Assembly: GCF_000002425.4 (NCBI RefSeq)
Contig: NC_037260.1
Coordinates: 12,230,768 to 12,294,767, forward strand
Reading direction: 5' to 3'
Length of the DNA stretch: 64,000 nucleotides
Source of the DNA: Physcomitrium patens
Lineage: Eukaryota; Streptophyta; Bryopsida; Funariales; Funariaceae
Positions within the stretch are counted from its first letter, which is position 1, and each line of letters starts with the position of its first letter. Below the pieces are notes generated by a model, which saw nothing but the letters and a program-made list of their open reading frames with translations, did no database searches and was not told where the DNA came from. The translations under genes and the position numbers were made by a program. Shown here piece after piece: positions 1 to 13,061 of this stretch.

Positions 1-239
1 AAAAATGTACTTAAGTGCGATAAATGCCTATATGACTTAAATAAATAAAATTAAGGAGAAGTAAGTAGAAGCAATTAGAAACATATTTAGTAAATAATGT
101 CTTCCTTGAAAAAATTCAAATGAATTTCTTGAATGCAATTTAAAACTTTTGATTCTTTTAGATATTCTATGTATCTATTATAACTTATCTTACAAGTTTT
201 TATTTTTAGAAAGCTACATTAAAAGAAATGTATAAGTTG

Positions 240-949
240 TTACTTAGACCACAAGCCTTTTGGCTTTTATAAAGCTTCTATAGAACCTTCTTTGTAGCTA
301 ATATAAAAAGAAACAAGAGTGATGCCACCTTCAATCTAGTCATTTTTTTTTATTTTTTATTTTTTGTAATATTTTAATCTTAGTTCAAGTCTTTGTAATT
401 TATTTATAAATAAAAACACTCATTTTCGTTTTTTTAAAATTTAATGTTTTTTCATTCTCTTACTTTCTTTTATTTAACAATACATGGATATATGACATTT
501 TTTTTTTTATTTTTAGATTCGTGATCTTATTAATTTGAATAGATTAACATATATAATATAAAAGATTAATATTTATTGATAGAAAGTAAATCATTTCATT
601 TTTTTAAAGAAATTATAGTCCTTTACTCATGAAATTATCCTATTCTTAAACAATATTGTTTTTACAATACTTTTTAATTTTTTTTTTTCTTGTGCAAAAA
701 ATTTGAAGTCTTTGTATTTATGGAAAATATATTAGAGATGAATGTTACTATGTAGATATAAGATCAAATGAGAGATTTAATACTTTTTGATTTGATTAGA
801 TTTTTTTATAACTTCAACTACCATTGAAGTGATTAATCATAAAGAAATAGATATGATTGGAGTTTTTTGAAAATAGAATTTCAAGTAATTTATATAAATA
901 AAATTATATCAGCTAAAGAACTAAGAATCTCTCTTCTAAAAAGAATTCA
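240..949 (+). repeat. Decayed LTR end next to a primer site
   Basis: AT-rich stretch ending in CA at 949, followed directly by a sequence matching the initiator-Met primer site of plant LTR elements. That order (LTR, then primer site) suggests the right end of a plus-strand 5' LTR. I could not see where the LTR starts; 240 is a guess from the shift to a more balanced composition. No second copy was found in the window. It could belong to a Ty1/copia or a Ty3 element; the decay hides which. Confidence 0.3.
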
Positions 950-962
950 TGGTATTAAAGCC
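950..962 (+). other. Initiator-Met tRNA primer-binding site, decayed
   Basis: TGGTATTAAAGCC differs from the standard TGGTATCAGAGCC by one C-to-T and one G-to-A change, both in the direction of methyl-cytosine decay. It abuts a CA dinucleotide, the normal end of an LTR. The match is short, so chance is possible. Confidence 0.4.
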
Positions 963-965
963 AAG

Positions 966-3835
966 TTTTGGAGCTTCATCAACTAAGTATATCTTTTATT
1001 CAACTCCAAATTCTTAGTTATATAGTCTAAGTATCTTAGATTAAAATTATTAAAATTTTATTTATTTTTCAAATAGTAACATTTTATATTGAATTACTTG
1101 TATTTATTTTTAGAATTTTTTTGATTTGGGTACAAAGAACATTACACACTTCATACATCAACTATCAAAATTTGAGTATTACAACAAGAAAATTGATTTT
1201 TATCAATTTATGCATCATAATTTTGACAATTAGCAATTCATGTCCAGTAAAATAAAATTCTATCTAATGTTTAATTTTTTAAAATTTTTATAAAATAATA
1301 TAAAGAAATCATTGTTTGATTTTTGTCATTATTAAACTTTAAGTCAAGCAATTGATATACAATTATACATAGAAGATATGCAAAATTATAATATATATTT
1401 CAAATTTTTTATAATGCAAGATAAAAAAATAATATTATAAAAAAAATTGAATTTATATTCTAAAGAATCAAAAAATATTTCTATATATTTTTCTAAAAAG
1501 AATAAAAAATTACCAAATAAATCAAAAAATACAAAGAAGATAATATATTAAAAAAAAATCCCTATAAACATTAGAAACCATACAACTAGATTTTTATAAT
1601 ATATCATCTTTAAAAAGCCTTGTATTATGTTCAATAAAATATATACTTGATATTTAATACAAATTTGTTTATAATCTAAAAATAAAATTATTTTTACCTT
1701 TAAATCATTAGATTTTTGTATAATAAATTCTTTTTCAGATTAAAAATTTGACTAATATCATAAAATATTATTAGTACAAAAATTCAAACTTATACATGTA
1801 AAAGTTATATGAAAGAATACAATTGAAGTTGCTACTTGTGGAATCTTATAAATAGAATTAATTACAAAAACTTATAATGGTTTAGTAGCCTAATATTATA
1901 AAATATTTAATAAATTTATATTTTTATAATTATTAAGATTAAAACAATATAAATTTTAGATACTTTTAAAATATTATAGTGTTATATTTTTTTCATATCA
2001 TGTTAAAAATAATTAAAAATAAATAAATATTATGTTTAAAAATAAATAAATTTATATTTTTAGAACTTAAATATTTATGCTGGTTGCTTAAAAAGAACAT
2101 CCCTTTGTCATTTTTGTACTACCAAATCTTCATTTAAGTAGAAATTGCAATGAAAACTTAAAGCAATGGAAAGAATATGAATATGATATTAAAAATAAAA
2201 CGTTTTTGTATTAATTAAACACTAATTTTATGATTTCTTAATTTTTCTTTATAAATATCAACCATCTTTTGAAATAATTTACAACTTGTTGAAAAAATAC
2301 TTAATGTTTTAAAAGAATATATTGACAAAAATATCCTATAGCATTTGATTTGACATAAAAAATCTCTGGTAAGTTTGTTAGTCCTCTTTGTCAATGAAAA
2401 TGATAGATCCTTGCAAATATATATGAATTAGTGTAAATTCAAAAAAATAAAAAATAAGAATTTTTATCCTTTACTTATTTTTCTTTTGATATTGAAACTT
2501 TATTTCTAATTGAGTAAATATAAGATCTATATTAATATAGATCTATGATTTAATATATTTTAAAGAAAAAGATAAAAAAAGAAGTGTGTATTTCAAACTA
2601 AGCATGGTCCTTTTTATTTTATATAATTTTATGTCTTTTAGACTTAGAAATGCTCTAGTTGCTTTAGTCTTCTAAAACTTATTAAAAGATATTTTTTTAT
2701 AAAGTTTTAGATAGTTTTTTTTGTATTTTTAAAATTATATTCTTTTATATTCTAAGTATATGGAAGAACATAAAGAATATATTTGCTTTATATTAAAAAT
2801 CCTTATAGATGCACACCTATAAGCTAATATTAAAAAAATTATGTTTTACAAAATGTAATTAGAATTTTTAGAACATATTACTTCAAAGGATGATTTATAA
2901 ATATATTCTAAAAATATACATACTATTAAAAATTTAAAAACTCTAAAAACATGTATATGATATATTATATTTTTTAAATTAATTTTTCTAGTCAAATATT
3001 CATTAGAAATTTCTCTTAAGATATTATTTTATGTACATATTCAATTAGCAAGAAAATATTTAAGTGTGATAATGGTGTAAAAGCAGTATCTTAGGGTCAT
3101 TTGGAAGATTTTCAATTAAACTCTTTGGCGTTTTTAACTCACATAACATTATAATTGAAATAAAGATCCTCAAGAGGGACACAAAATTCTTTAAATAAAT
3201 AAAAAATATAATATATATGATACCACAATGTTAGAAAATATATTCAATACTTAGTGATACTCTTAGAAGAAGGTACTCTATTTAATAAAATTTAAAATAT
3301 TTTATTTGAAGGTAGTTATAAAGGCCTCAAGAATAATAAAATAACTAGGTGGTCTTCTTTCTCTAACAAAGGACTTTGTTAATGGCTTAAGGAACATTTC
3401 AACTATCTTTGTGTAGAAAAAAGATTAATTTTTTTTTACTAATCCTATTTGATAGATCTAAGACTTTGTCAACTAATAAAGTAACTTAATAACTTCTCAT
3501 AGAAATTTTCTTTAAAAAGAAAATAATATAAAAATATTCTATATTATTAAAGTTAAAATTAAATATAAAATAAATTCTTTTCTAATTTTGATATTAAATT
3601 TTTAATTACAAGATCTAATCTTTATATTATTATTTTTTACTCAAATTTGATATAAATATTATATTTAGCCATTTACGAACATACCAATTTTTGACATGAT
3701 ATAGCTAAAAGATCTTTAGACAAACATGATTTTCTTACTAATCTTTAACCTATCAACTACTACTAGTAGTTGCACTTAAGTTTTAATGATTTTAAATAAA
3801 ATCATCAATACAAGATAAATATTAAAATCAAATAT
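966..3835. other. Unassigned AT-rich sequence, possible retroelement interior
   Basis: No open frame and no clear repeat match to the rest of the window. It lies downstream of the primer-site candidate, so it may be the interior of that element. A short plus-strand stretch near 3060-3110 reads like an integrase core (a CDNG motif after a basic segment), but this is weak. Otherwise I see only AT-rich sequence. Confidence 0.2.
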
Positions 3836-3839
3836 TAAT

Positions 3840-4310
3840 TAAAAAATTAAAGAAATTTTAATCTCATATGGGATCAATTTACGATTGATTATAATTATTT
3901 AGGATTTTTTTAGAATTTAGCAAAGTTTTTATTATAATTTAATTATAATTTAATTAATTTTTTTTAGTATTTATTAGGATTAATTATAATTTAATAAAAT
4001 ATAGATTTTGATTGATATTTAATAAGTCTTAATTATATTAATTTATAATTATATTAGTATCTAAAAAAATCAATTAATATATTTATAGATTTATTAGATT
4101 CATTATATGATTTGATAAAATTATTTAGATTTTATTATAAATTAATTAAAGATTGATAATATATATCTATAATATTTTTTAAGATTTAAACTTAGGCTAT
4201 TTCGGAACTATCTATAGTTATTCAAGATTGTCAAAGAAGTGTTTCTAGACACCTTACACATTGTTTTTGAATTTAAAATCTAACTTCAAGATTAATTGAT
4301 ATCCTTCAAT
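3840..4310 (+). repeat. Left arm of a long decayed inverted repeat
   Basis: This stretch recurs in reverse complement at about 5870-6450. The clearest block is around 4225-4295 here against about 5890-5965 there, where both arms carry the core GTGYTTCTARACACCTT in this strand's sense. The rest is rich in repeated TTAGGATTTT/ATTTAGAATT words, which recur near 9.1-9.5 kb. It may be the terminal repeat of an old foldback element, or two opposed LTR relics. The identity is too low for exact ends. Confidence 0.4.
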
Positions 4311-4439
4311 GATTAAATAACTAGTGCATTTTTAAGTTGAATTTTTTATTATACATTAGATTTAGATTTACATTAGATTTAGAAAAAATTAAGATATAGT
4401 TAAAATTATAGTTTTTATTTTATTTCTTAAAACGATTTT

Positions 4440-4555
4440 ATGATCTAAAATCTAGATTTCTATTAGATCTTACATAGTCATTCTAAACTTAATTTCATCA
4501 TATCTAATACTTTCAAAACCTCTTTTAAGTCTCTTTACAAATGCCTCTTGTTAAT
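4440..4555 (-). repeat. Relic of 5' leader and tRNA-Asp primer site, E/G family
   Basis: Read against the leader of element G (about 42.35-42.46 kb), this stretch keeps a CTCTTTACAAATGCCTC block that corresponds to the complement of that element's primer site. It implies that the adjoining LTR was the 5' LTR of a minus-strand element whose interior ran leftward. Heavily decayed. Confidence 0.35.
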
Positions 4556-5805
4556 TGTGAGGGTAAATTTCATCCTTCAATCCAAATTACAAGATGACAT
4601 CAAATAAGAGTTTTTTTATTTTATTTTATTTTATTTTATTTTTATAAATATTAGTATTTAGTGAAGGAAGCAAATAACAAGAATAAAAGAAGAAAAAATA
4701 CTAAAAAATTTAAATGAATGCAATCATATTACATACTTTAAAACTTGGTTTCAATCTGTTTATTAAGTTTTTAACTAATGAAAAGTAAAATTATAATATA
4801 AAAATCATATATTTTTAAAATTTGATATTATTATCTTTTTATTGACATGAGAAACATATAAATCCAAGTTATTATAAATAAATTATGAAGATTTCAAGAT
4901 GGCAAGTAAATGATTGTAAAAGTTAAGTGAAAATATTGTAACTCAAGTATAACTTGCTTATAGATTAAGGATTCAAGCCTCACCAAGGCTCACATGTATT
5001 ATATATGGGTATCATTAAATGATCTTTGAGGTCTTAATCTTATCCTCTTAACTACACCTAAGATGCTACAACCCATTTGGAACTTGTACACCTCCTTTCT
5101 TACAAAGATTATACTAATTGCTGGTTTTTCTATTTTTTTATTAGTAGGACTGTATTTTTTGCATTTTTGACTTCACCATGGTATTTAAAAACACCCAATT
5201 AGCTTAGAAATCATGTATGGCCTTCAAATCTTGCTCTATTTCTTTATAATAGCTCCCAAGGTGATAAAACTCAATTTTACCAAAGTTTTGAAAATTTTCT
5301 AAAAAATCTTAAAATATTCTAAATAAATTCTAAATAAAATAAAATTTTCTAATATTATTTTTATAATTTTAATTTCACTTTGAAAATATGTTTTTATATT
5401 TGAGTGATTTTATAATAATAAAACTAATTTAATATACCTAAAATTACTATTTTATATTTAAATAATTAAAAATATATGAGTTTCTTTTTCATATTTCTTC
5501 TAAATACTAACTAATATTAATAGTTTTTTTTATACATGATAGATATAAGGCCAATGTAGACATTGATCTTAATAAAAAACCATTAATACATAATAGTAAG
5601 TAAAAATAATAAATCAACTAAGATAATTGCCTCCATAATTTATTAAGATTCTATTTTTATAACTTTTATTTTAATAAGAATTTTTTAACTTATAAATACT
5701 TAAATAGTCAAAAAGACTTTTTAATCTTAATATTTTTATAACTAAATGACTTAGAACTATATTTTTATCTAATCCATAAATTAAGATCTCTTATTAGAAT
5801 ATATA
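4556..5805 (-). repeat. LTR relic, E/G family
   Basis: Full-length LTR relic that begins TGTGAGGGTAAATTTC and stays collinear with the G 3' LTR (29798-31064), including the CTCACCAAGGCTCAC block near 4980 and the tract near 5085-5210. About 1250 bp against 1267 bp in G. Mostly transition differences, many towards A/T. No matching target-site duplication could be read at the ends. It lies inside the inverted repeat pair described at 3840 and 5870. Confidence 0.7.
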
Positions 5806-5869
5806 ATTATTTATAAAAAAATATTATTTTTATATTATATAAAAATCAATTTAAGAATATATTGTGTAT

Positions 5870-6450
5870 TTGTAGAAGAATTTGATCTTACCTTTAAGTT
5901 GGATTTATAATCCAAAAATAATATACAAGGTGTTTAGAAGCACCATTTTTGAAATCTTTAAAAATCTAAGTAAGCTTCTAATTATACTAAGTATACCTTA
6001 TCAAACTTTAAAAAATCTTAAAAATACCTCATCATAGTCTAATCAACTCTTAATAAATCTTAAAATTTATTTTTAAAAATCTTAATTTAGTCTTAATGAA
6101 ATCTTAAGCAACCAAAACAAAATCCTTAAGAAATTATAATGAGTCAAAAATAAATCATTAAGAAACCACATTATAGCCAATCTTGAAGAAATTCCAAAAT
6201 AATCTAATTAAATTTCTAAAATTCTAATCAAATCTTAAACAGATTATGATTAAATTTTAATAAAATTCTAAATAAATACTCAAAATTCTTTACCAAAATT
6301 TAATCAAATCTTTAATAAATCCTAAAAATACTAATTATATCTTAATAAAATTTTAAATAATTCTAATCAATTCTAATCAAATATTTAATAGATTATTTAG
6401 TAAATAAAAAAATTAATAGATATTAATTAAATTATTGATATTAATTTAAA
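5870..6450 (-). repeat. Right arm of the long decayed inverted repeat
   Basis: Reverse complement of about 3840-4310. The GGTGTTTAGAAGCACC block near 5930-5945 is the counterpart of the one near 4240. The remainder is a string of AATCTTAAAAAT / TCTAATCAAAT words. Ends are uncertain. Confidence 0.4.
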
Positions 6451-7639
6451 ACATTCAAGATTTTTAATCTACTAAATTGCAACAAATACAAAAATTTTAA
6501 TGAATACAAAATTAAAAAGAATAGCTCATTATCCACTTGGATGTTAACCAACCTCTTTCTCTAACCTTAATGTCAAATTTTTAGGCTTAATAATTCTTCT
6601 TTGCACTGTTTTTTTGATTTAAAAAAATTATATATTAAAAAATAAATCAAATTTTAACTTCCAAATAATCATTTCAATCTAATTGGAAAATTGCTTAAAT
6701 TATAAAAACTCTCATTTACTTTCAAATTTTATTTTTTGAGACCTTAATTCACATTAAGTTATTTAATTGAGCTCAAATTTATAAAAAATATTTAATACAA
6801 CTATCTTTATAAAAATAAAAATATGTCACATGTAAATTTTTCATAAAACTTACAAAATCACCAAAATATACTTCTAATTATTCCACATAAAATAGAGCCA
6901 AACAAATCAATTCTAACTTTGTAAAGCTCTTTCAAATTTATTATTCACTTAAACCACTCATAAAAAATGCTTAAAAAAAATTATTAAATCTTCTTTTGAA
7001 TCTTGCTCCTTGATTTATAAATGGACATTCTATTTGCCTAAGGTGCATAATTTTGTGCCTTAAGGTTTGGTTTTGATCTTGGTTCATAGTTGGTTCTTTC
7101 TAGGTATTAATTTAAGATTTGTTTTAGATATTTTTCGTAATAATCTATCCTTTATTATTTTCTAAAGATGCCTAAAATATCATTTTTTTAATCTAATTTA
7201 TTTTTTCTTATTTATGTCTCTACTATATAAGTAAAAGTTTTTTTTTGACTAAAGACAAAATAAACACTATAATATATTTTTACTACTTCATTAAAATTTA
7301 CTTATTTTTTTAAAATTAATTTACTAATATAATCTAAAATTAATTATTTTATTAAATAATCATTCTTTCTTTCATTCAATAGCTATGATTATATAATAAA
7401 AGAATTTATATCATAAGATTTTTAAACAAGTACTTACAGTGTTATATTTACTTTATGCTCTTAAATTCTTTTGGCATTTTACCTACCACAAGGATATCTT
7501 ATGGCATATACTTTACATTCTTACATAGTCTTTGGATATACTCTAGTAGATCTTTTATCCCCTTGACCTTGTCTCTTGGCCTTTGAGCTAGTCTTTTATC
7601 TATCGGATGGGCTTTCCATATATTAAAAAAAAAATCTTT
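6451..7639. other. AT-rich sequence, nothing recognised
   Basis: No open frame and no match to other families in the window that I can see. The slightly less AT-rich stretch 7440-7620 has no recognisable product. Confidence 0.3.
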
Positions 7640-8029
7640 AATTATTAGCAAATTATCTAAACTAATATCTATTATTAAGTAACTTATTTTATTTTTAATT
7701 TTATTTAATTATTTTAACAAAAAAAGCCTGATTCTTACTTCCATACATATTAACTAACTAAAGAGCTATGTAGCAATGTTCTATAGATCATCCAATACTT
7801 GTCCAACTTGTGGAATATGTGTCTAATTTAAAATATAAGTTTCTAGCATGTGCGCCATATAACTAACTTGTTGGCCAAAATTTCAACATATTAATCACCT
7901 ACAAATACTTATAAAGTCAAAACTATGTCTATACAGTTTTTAAGAATCTTTATCAACAAGATATTATCAAATTTACTTATTTTTATATACTTCTACCTAA
8001 TTCCTCTTATTTTAATAACTACTAGTGCT

Positions 8030-8040
<11 letters not shown>
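7640..8040 (-). repeat. 3' LTR relic of chromovirus A
   Basis: From about 7735 the sequence follows the C LTR: the CTAACTAAAGAGCTATGTAGC block matches 12130-12155, and a TTATAAAGTCAAAACTATGTC-like block matches that at about 12325-12360. The right end runs into a TA microsatellite. The left end is a guess because that part of the LTR is variable. Confidence 0.7.

Positions 8041-8066
<26 letters not shown>
8035..8066. repeat. (TA)n microsatellite
   Basis: About 32 bp of alternating TA at the inner edge of the A LTR, where copy C has the LTR terminus. It probably arose by slippage in the AT-rich LTR end. Confidence 0.9.
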
Positions 8067-8067
<1 letters not shown>

Positions 8068-8069
<2 letters not shown>

Positions 8070-8760
8070 TAGAGAAAAATTCCATGAAGAGTAGTGATCA
8101 CATATTGAAGAAGTCCAAGATATAATAAATTATATTTTCTATATATTTTGATATTTGTTTCTTTTGAAGATAGTTGATAGGTCCTCTCAACTATTAATAG
8201 TTTCCATATTGAGATAAGTTACCAACATATTATTTGAAGATTATTGAGGCCTTCATAACTTGTTTTAAATAAAATATTTAAAATACTACTAAGAGTGGTT
8301 TGTACCTTCAATAAAATCAAACTTTAAAATTCTCTTTTAATGTTATAATATCAATGTATTATATCTTATCATCCATTTGAAAAAAAAATGTTGTTTTTAT
8401 AGGCCTTCTTCTCTAATACATTTTTTAAAAAGTTATGACAATTTTAGTGGTTAATTTGGTAACTTATTAAACATTAAATCTTAAGTTGAATTTTTAATTT
8501 ATTAATTCTCTATTTTTTGAATTCTAAAAATATAAAAAGATACAAATAAAAATAGAAAACAAAATATAATATTTATTGAACATATTTTGCTTTATAGCAA
8601 AGAATTTCTTGAGCTCTCATCTTAATTTTTATAGATGTTTTCAATTAGAATCATCAATCTTTTGTACTATATTTGTAAGTTTTTTGGATGGCTTCTATGT
8701 ACATTAATTAATTTTATATCTATTATTATATTATAATATAATTATTAGTTGTAAAATAAA
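8068..8760 (-). pseudogene. 3' region and chromodomain-proximal relic of A
   Basis: Collinear with 12485-13130 of element C, for example the GTGATCACATATTGA, GATAGTTGATAGGTCCTCTCAA and GAGGCCTTCATAACTT blocks. It corresponds to the 3' untranslated part and the end of pol. No readable protein remains. Confidence 0.7.
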
Positions 8761-9110
8761 AAATATGAATTATGTTATACAAGACTTTATTTGAAAGTTA
8801 TAATATTAAAACATAGATAAAAAGGAAGGTAATGAAGATATTTAATATTAATATTTTTTTTGTAAGAAAAGCTTCTACTTTCTTTGTAAGGCCATAAAAA
8901 AGACAAAATAAAATATATTAGCAAAATAATATTTAAAAGTAATTATTATCTTTTTGCAAAAATAATCTAAAATAACTAGACATTGATATCCAAAAACAGT
9001 TGGTTGTAAACATAGGTCGAAATCAAATCTTAAGGCACAATTAAAAATTTTAGATTTAAAAAACAATTATACCACTAATAATTTTTATATTAAAATGAAT
9101 AAAATCTTTT
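8760..9110. repeat. Unknown repeat X, copy 1
   Basis: About 350 bp that also occurs at about 18600-18985. Shared blocks include GGCCATAA, GGTTGTRAA...GAAATCAAA and the stretch ending near AATAAAATCTTTT. In element A it stands where integrase sequence would be expected, so it is probably a separate insertion. Family unknown. Confidence 0.45.
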
Positions 9111-9548
9111 AAGCATGATCAAAAATTTAATTAATAATTATTAAAATATTAATATTGCTACATAGATTAATGAATGTTATTTAAGATTTGATTAAAATTT
9201 AATTAAGTTTTTTAATAATTTATTTAAGATTATATTAATATTTTTTAGAATTAGCTTAGAATGTATTATGATTTATTTTGGAATTTTTAAAACTTGATTA
9301 AAATTTGATTGAGATTAATTTAGATTTTTTAAAAGTATTTTTAGGATTTTATTAGGATTTTATTATTTTTTTCAGGAATCATTTCGGTATTTTTAAAAAT
9401 TATTTTAAAGATTCAGTATTATTTTTTAAATATTTCTTTAGAATTTATTTATAAATCTTTTGAGATTTCTTTAAGATTGATTTAAAATTCCAATAAATTC
9501 TTATTAGAATTATTAAGGTTTAATTGATGTTTCTATAGGATTTTATTA

Positions 9549-9582
<34 letters not shown>

Positions 9583-9699
9583 TTTTTTACTTATTCCAAA
9601 ATATTTGTTTAATTTCCAAAAATGAGTATTTGATACATTTTTAAAGAAGTTAATATATTTGGTACATTTTTAAGTAATACATTTTAGTGAAGTAATCTA
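9111..9699. other. AT-rich filler with a long poly-T run
   Basis: Repeated TTTAAGATTTGATTAAAATTT-type words resembling those at 3.84-4.2 kb, and an uninterrupted T run of about 27 bp near 9549-9577. No coding signal. Possibly another decayed terminal repeat inserted in A. Confidence 0.3.
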
Positions 9700-10588
9700 A
9701 TAATACAAATAATAAATCATAAGAGCTTAAGATTTAAAGATCCATAATAAAAATCTATAGAAAAACATGACCATAGTTGATTTGGCATATGTAGTAGTTA
9801 AGAAAGTTTACAAGATTGATGACAAGGATTTTTTGAGCTTTAATAAATATCACATGATTGTATAAATTATTTAAATACCTTTCATATTTGAGGCCATCAA
9901 AATTTCTTGAAATTAACTCAAAAGACTTGTTATATCCAAAATATCCTAGAATTAAATTTTTTAATAATTTTAAATAATTAATAATTATTTTTGACTTCTA
10001 AAATATATGAGTTTTTTTTTTTTTTTTTTAATCTTTGAATTTAAAATTATAAGTATCATGAGATTTAAAATAATTATTTTTAATCTTATATCTAAGAATA
10101 TCTAAAGATATAACTGATTGAATTTGAATGAAAAATATTGAATTAACAATCAAAGATGATTTTAGTATTTAAAGATAAAGTTACTTTGGCTTCAAAAGAA
10201 TTGTTTGTTGTCAATTTAAAGCTACATCTCTTTATTTTGATATAAGATAAGAATGTTTGAAAAGATGTCTAAAAAATTTTGTTGTTTTCCTAGTTGATAA
10301 GTAATATTGAATACCAATCTTAATAAAGACATGCTTTGAGAAGCTTAATAACAATTTATAATGCATGCTATTATATAATACTTGATATTTTAAAAATCTA
10401 TATAAAGAATCATCAAAACCAAAAGTTTTTTCAAGATTATAATGAAATGAATCTATAATTACAAAAATATCTTTGTAATGAATCTTGTAATTGATCTTAG
10501 ACGTTAAAAATATTTTTAAATAAAAAATTACATAATAAAATTTTCCATTAGCACTTATTTATAATAATATTGCATCTAAAATAAAGTC

Positions 10589-10625
<37 letters not shown>

Positions 10626-11522
10626 TACATACATATACTTTCAAAAATTCAATACATTACAAGATTAGTGCTATACTAAAAATTATCTTCAAAGCTTCAA
10701 ATACTACTTTAATTTCTTTATTCTACTTAAGATTTTCTTTATAAGTCAAATGTGTAGAATTATATACAATTTGATAAAAAAATCAATTAAAATCAGATAA
10801 TAATTTATAAAATTTAAAAACATTTAATGTTTAATATTACTTTTAGAATCTTCAAATCAATAACAATTTGAACTTTTGTAGGATCCATCATAAGGTCCTT
10901 ATTTAAAATAATATATTCTAAAAAATAAACTTAAATTGTATAAAATACATATTTTTTTTAGCATTAGAAATAGAGATAATAAAAAAAAAATATGATATTT
11001 TTTTTCCAACATGCATGAAATCTCTTACATTTATAAATAATGATTTAATTATACTAAACTTATGACTTTCTACTTAATTAATAGAAGTATTATTTATGTT
11101 ATAATAAATATTAAGTTTATAATAAATTTGATCTATTTAAGGATTTTATTTTTCTAACTACAATAAACCTAAAATTATTAGATTAGAAGAAAATCTAATC
11201 ATATTAAATATTACTAGATTATTGTAATCATTTATTGCTACAATTACAAGAATAATTTCATAGACAATATTTCTACAAAATATAAGATAATTATCTATAA
11301 ATATTACATATATTAGCTAAGTTTTTTTTAAAATAAAAGGTATTTTATACCTTTTAATAAAATGTAATTTTTAAAATTAAATAAAAACTCTTGAATTTAA
11401 CAAGGCAAAGACTTTGTATATTTTAAATCTTATTATAATTGGAAAAACTTGTTTTTCAACAAATTATCTTTTTTGATAGTCATGCTCTTTATTTTATAGT
11501 TGCATTACTTTCTTGGATAAGG
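9700..11522 (-). pseudogene. pol, protease and gag-end relic of chromovirus A
   Basis: Runs parallel to 14090-16660 of element C in the same orientation. Clear blocks are near 9820-9950 (integrase zinc-finger region of C, about 14145-14270), 10140-10330 (RNase H), 10840-10960 (end of the reverse transcriptase) and 11030-11180 (protease region). The last 50 bases before 11522 match the gag zinc-knuckle region of C (about 16613-16662). Several stretches present in C are missing or unrecognisable. A fossil with uncountable breaks. Confidence 0.7.
10592..10622. repeat. (TA)n microsatellite
   Basis: About 31 bp of alternating TA within the A relic. Confidence 0.9.
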
Positions 11523-11921
11523 TATTATAGACATACATATTTATTTAGATAAAAAGTGTTAGATAAAAAATAAATATAGGTAGAATTGATATTATCTTGT
11601 GGCAAAATTTCTTAGAAGCTTTATAGATATGTTTTTAGTTGATTGGTAGGTTAGAAATTTGGCCAATAACTTAGCCACATGTCATACATGCTAGTAGCTT
11701 GTGGAACAAGTTAACTATATGGCATACAAAAAGGAAACTTATCTTATAAGTTAGATATGTATCTCATAAGTTGGACATGTATTGGAGGTCCTATAAAACA
11801 TTGACACATAGCTTTGAATTAAATAGTATATATGGAGGTAAGAATAAAGCCTTCTCCACTCTTGTCAATGCCTTTTTAGTCCTTAGTCTTATTTCAAGAC
11901 TTTGTATTCTTCTTATCTTTG

Positions 11922-12479
11922 TGTCAAGGACAAGAACATGATAAAGACAAATAAACAAGTGAGACTTCTCTCATAGAAAGATGAAAAAATAGAAATAACT
12001 TGATATATATATTTAGAAAGAAACTGGAATGACTATTGCCAAAAGCCAAGAAAACTAGAGACCCTTGAAACTAGATTGGAAGCAAGAAAGGAGTTGACAA
12101 GAGTGAAGAAGGCTTCACTCTTGTCTCTATATATACTATCTAACTAAGGGCTATGTGGCAACATTCTATAGGACCTCCAATATGTATTGACTTTGTAGGA
12201 CACATGCCTTGACTTACAAGGAAAAGTTTTCTACGTGTGGGCCACATAGTTAGCTTGGTCTTCAAGCTAACAACATGTGTGGCACGTGGCCAACTTGTTG
12301 ACCACGTTTCTAATCCAAAAAGTCAATTAAAGACACTTATAAAGTCAAAGCAGCGTCTATGAAGCTCATAGGAAGTTTTTATACCAAATACTATAGAATT
12401 AACTTATTTTTACTTAATTTTACTTACTTCTACCTATTTATATATATAATTATTGGCTTACATGCATATGTCCGTGACA
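11922..12479 (-). repeat. 3' LTR of chromovirus C
   Basis: 558 bp. Closely matches the 5' LTR at 17788-18393 and the 5' LTR of J (58302-58849). It contains the TATATATA box and the hairpin around GACAAGAGTGAAG seen in the other copies. Confidence 0.95.
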
Positions 12480-13061
12480 TTACCTCTCATTCTAAAAACG
12501 AGTTCCACAAGGAGCGGTAATCATATGTTGAGAAAATCTATGATGTGACGAATTATATTTGCAACATACTCTGATCTTTGTTCTCTTCGAAGATGATTGA
12601 TAGGGCCTCTCAATCATCGGTAGTGTCCCATACCACGGTGGGAAGACCACCCAATTATTTGATCATTGTTGAGGCCTTCATAACTTCCTTCAAATAAAAC
12701 ATTTGAAACACCATCAAGAGTTATTCCTACCTCTAGTAAAATCACCAAACATCGGGAGTCTCTTCCAAGGTCGTGATACCAAACGCGTTGTATCTTGCCA
12801 TCTATTCAAGAAAGAATATGTCGTTCTTGAAGATCTTCATCTCGATTGTGTTGTCTTGAAGGTTGTGATAATCATAATGTCTCATCTGGTAGATCAGCAA
12901 ATGAAGGCTCTTAAGTTAAATCCACTGGTTGTTGGTTCTCCATTTCTTGAGCGTCACAACTACAAAGAAGCTACAAATAAGGATTGAAAGTACAATGTTA
13001 TCTTGCTTAGATCTTGTTTTTTTTATAAGGAAGGTTTTTATCTTGATTTTGATGGATGTCG
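12480..13061 (-). other. 3' untranslated region and polypurine tract of C
   Basis: Between the end of the chromodomain frame and the 3' LTR. Read on the minus strand, the last bases before the LTR are purine-rich (AGAATGAGAGGTAA), the expected position of the polypurine tract used to start plus-strand DNA. No other coding signal; open frames here on either strand have no recognisable domain. Confidence 0.6.

Noticed and set aside
7925-8125. 66-codon open frame with an alternating YI tract
   Set aside because: The protein is mostly the translation of a TA microsatellite in an LTR relic.
1-12000. Fungal genome with RIP as the source of the AT-rich decay
   Set aside because: Tat/Athila-like elements with tRNA-Asp primer sites and a plant-type SINE favour a plant; methylation-driven decay explains the bias. 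The call is not certain.
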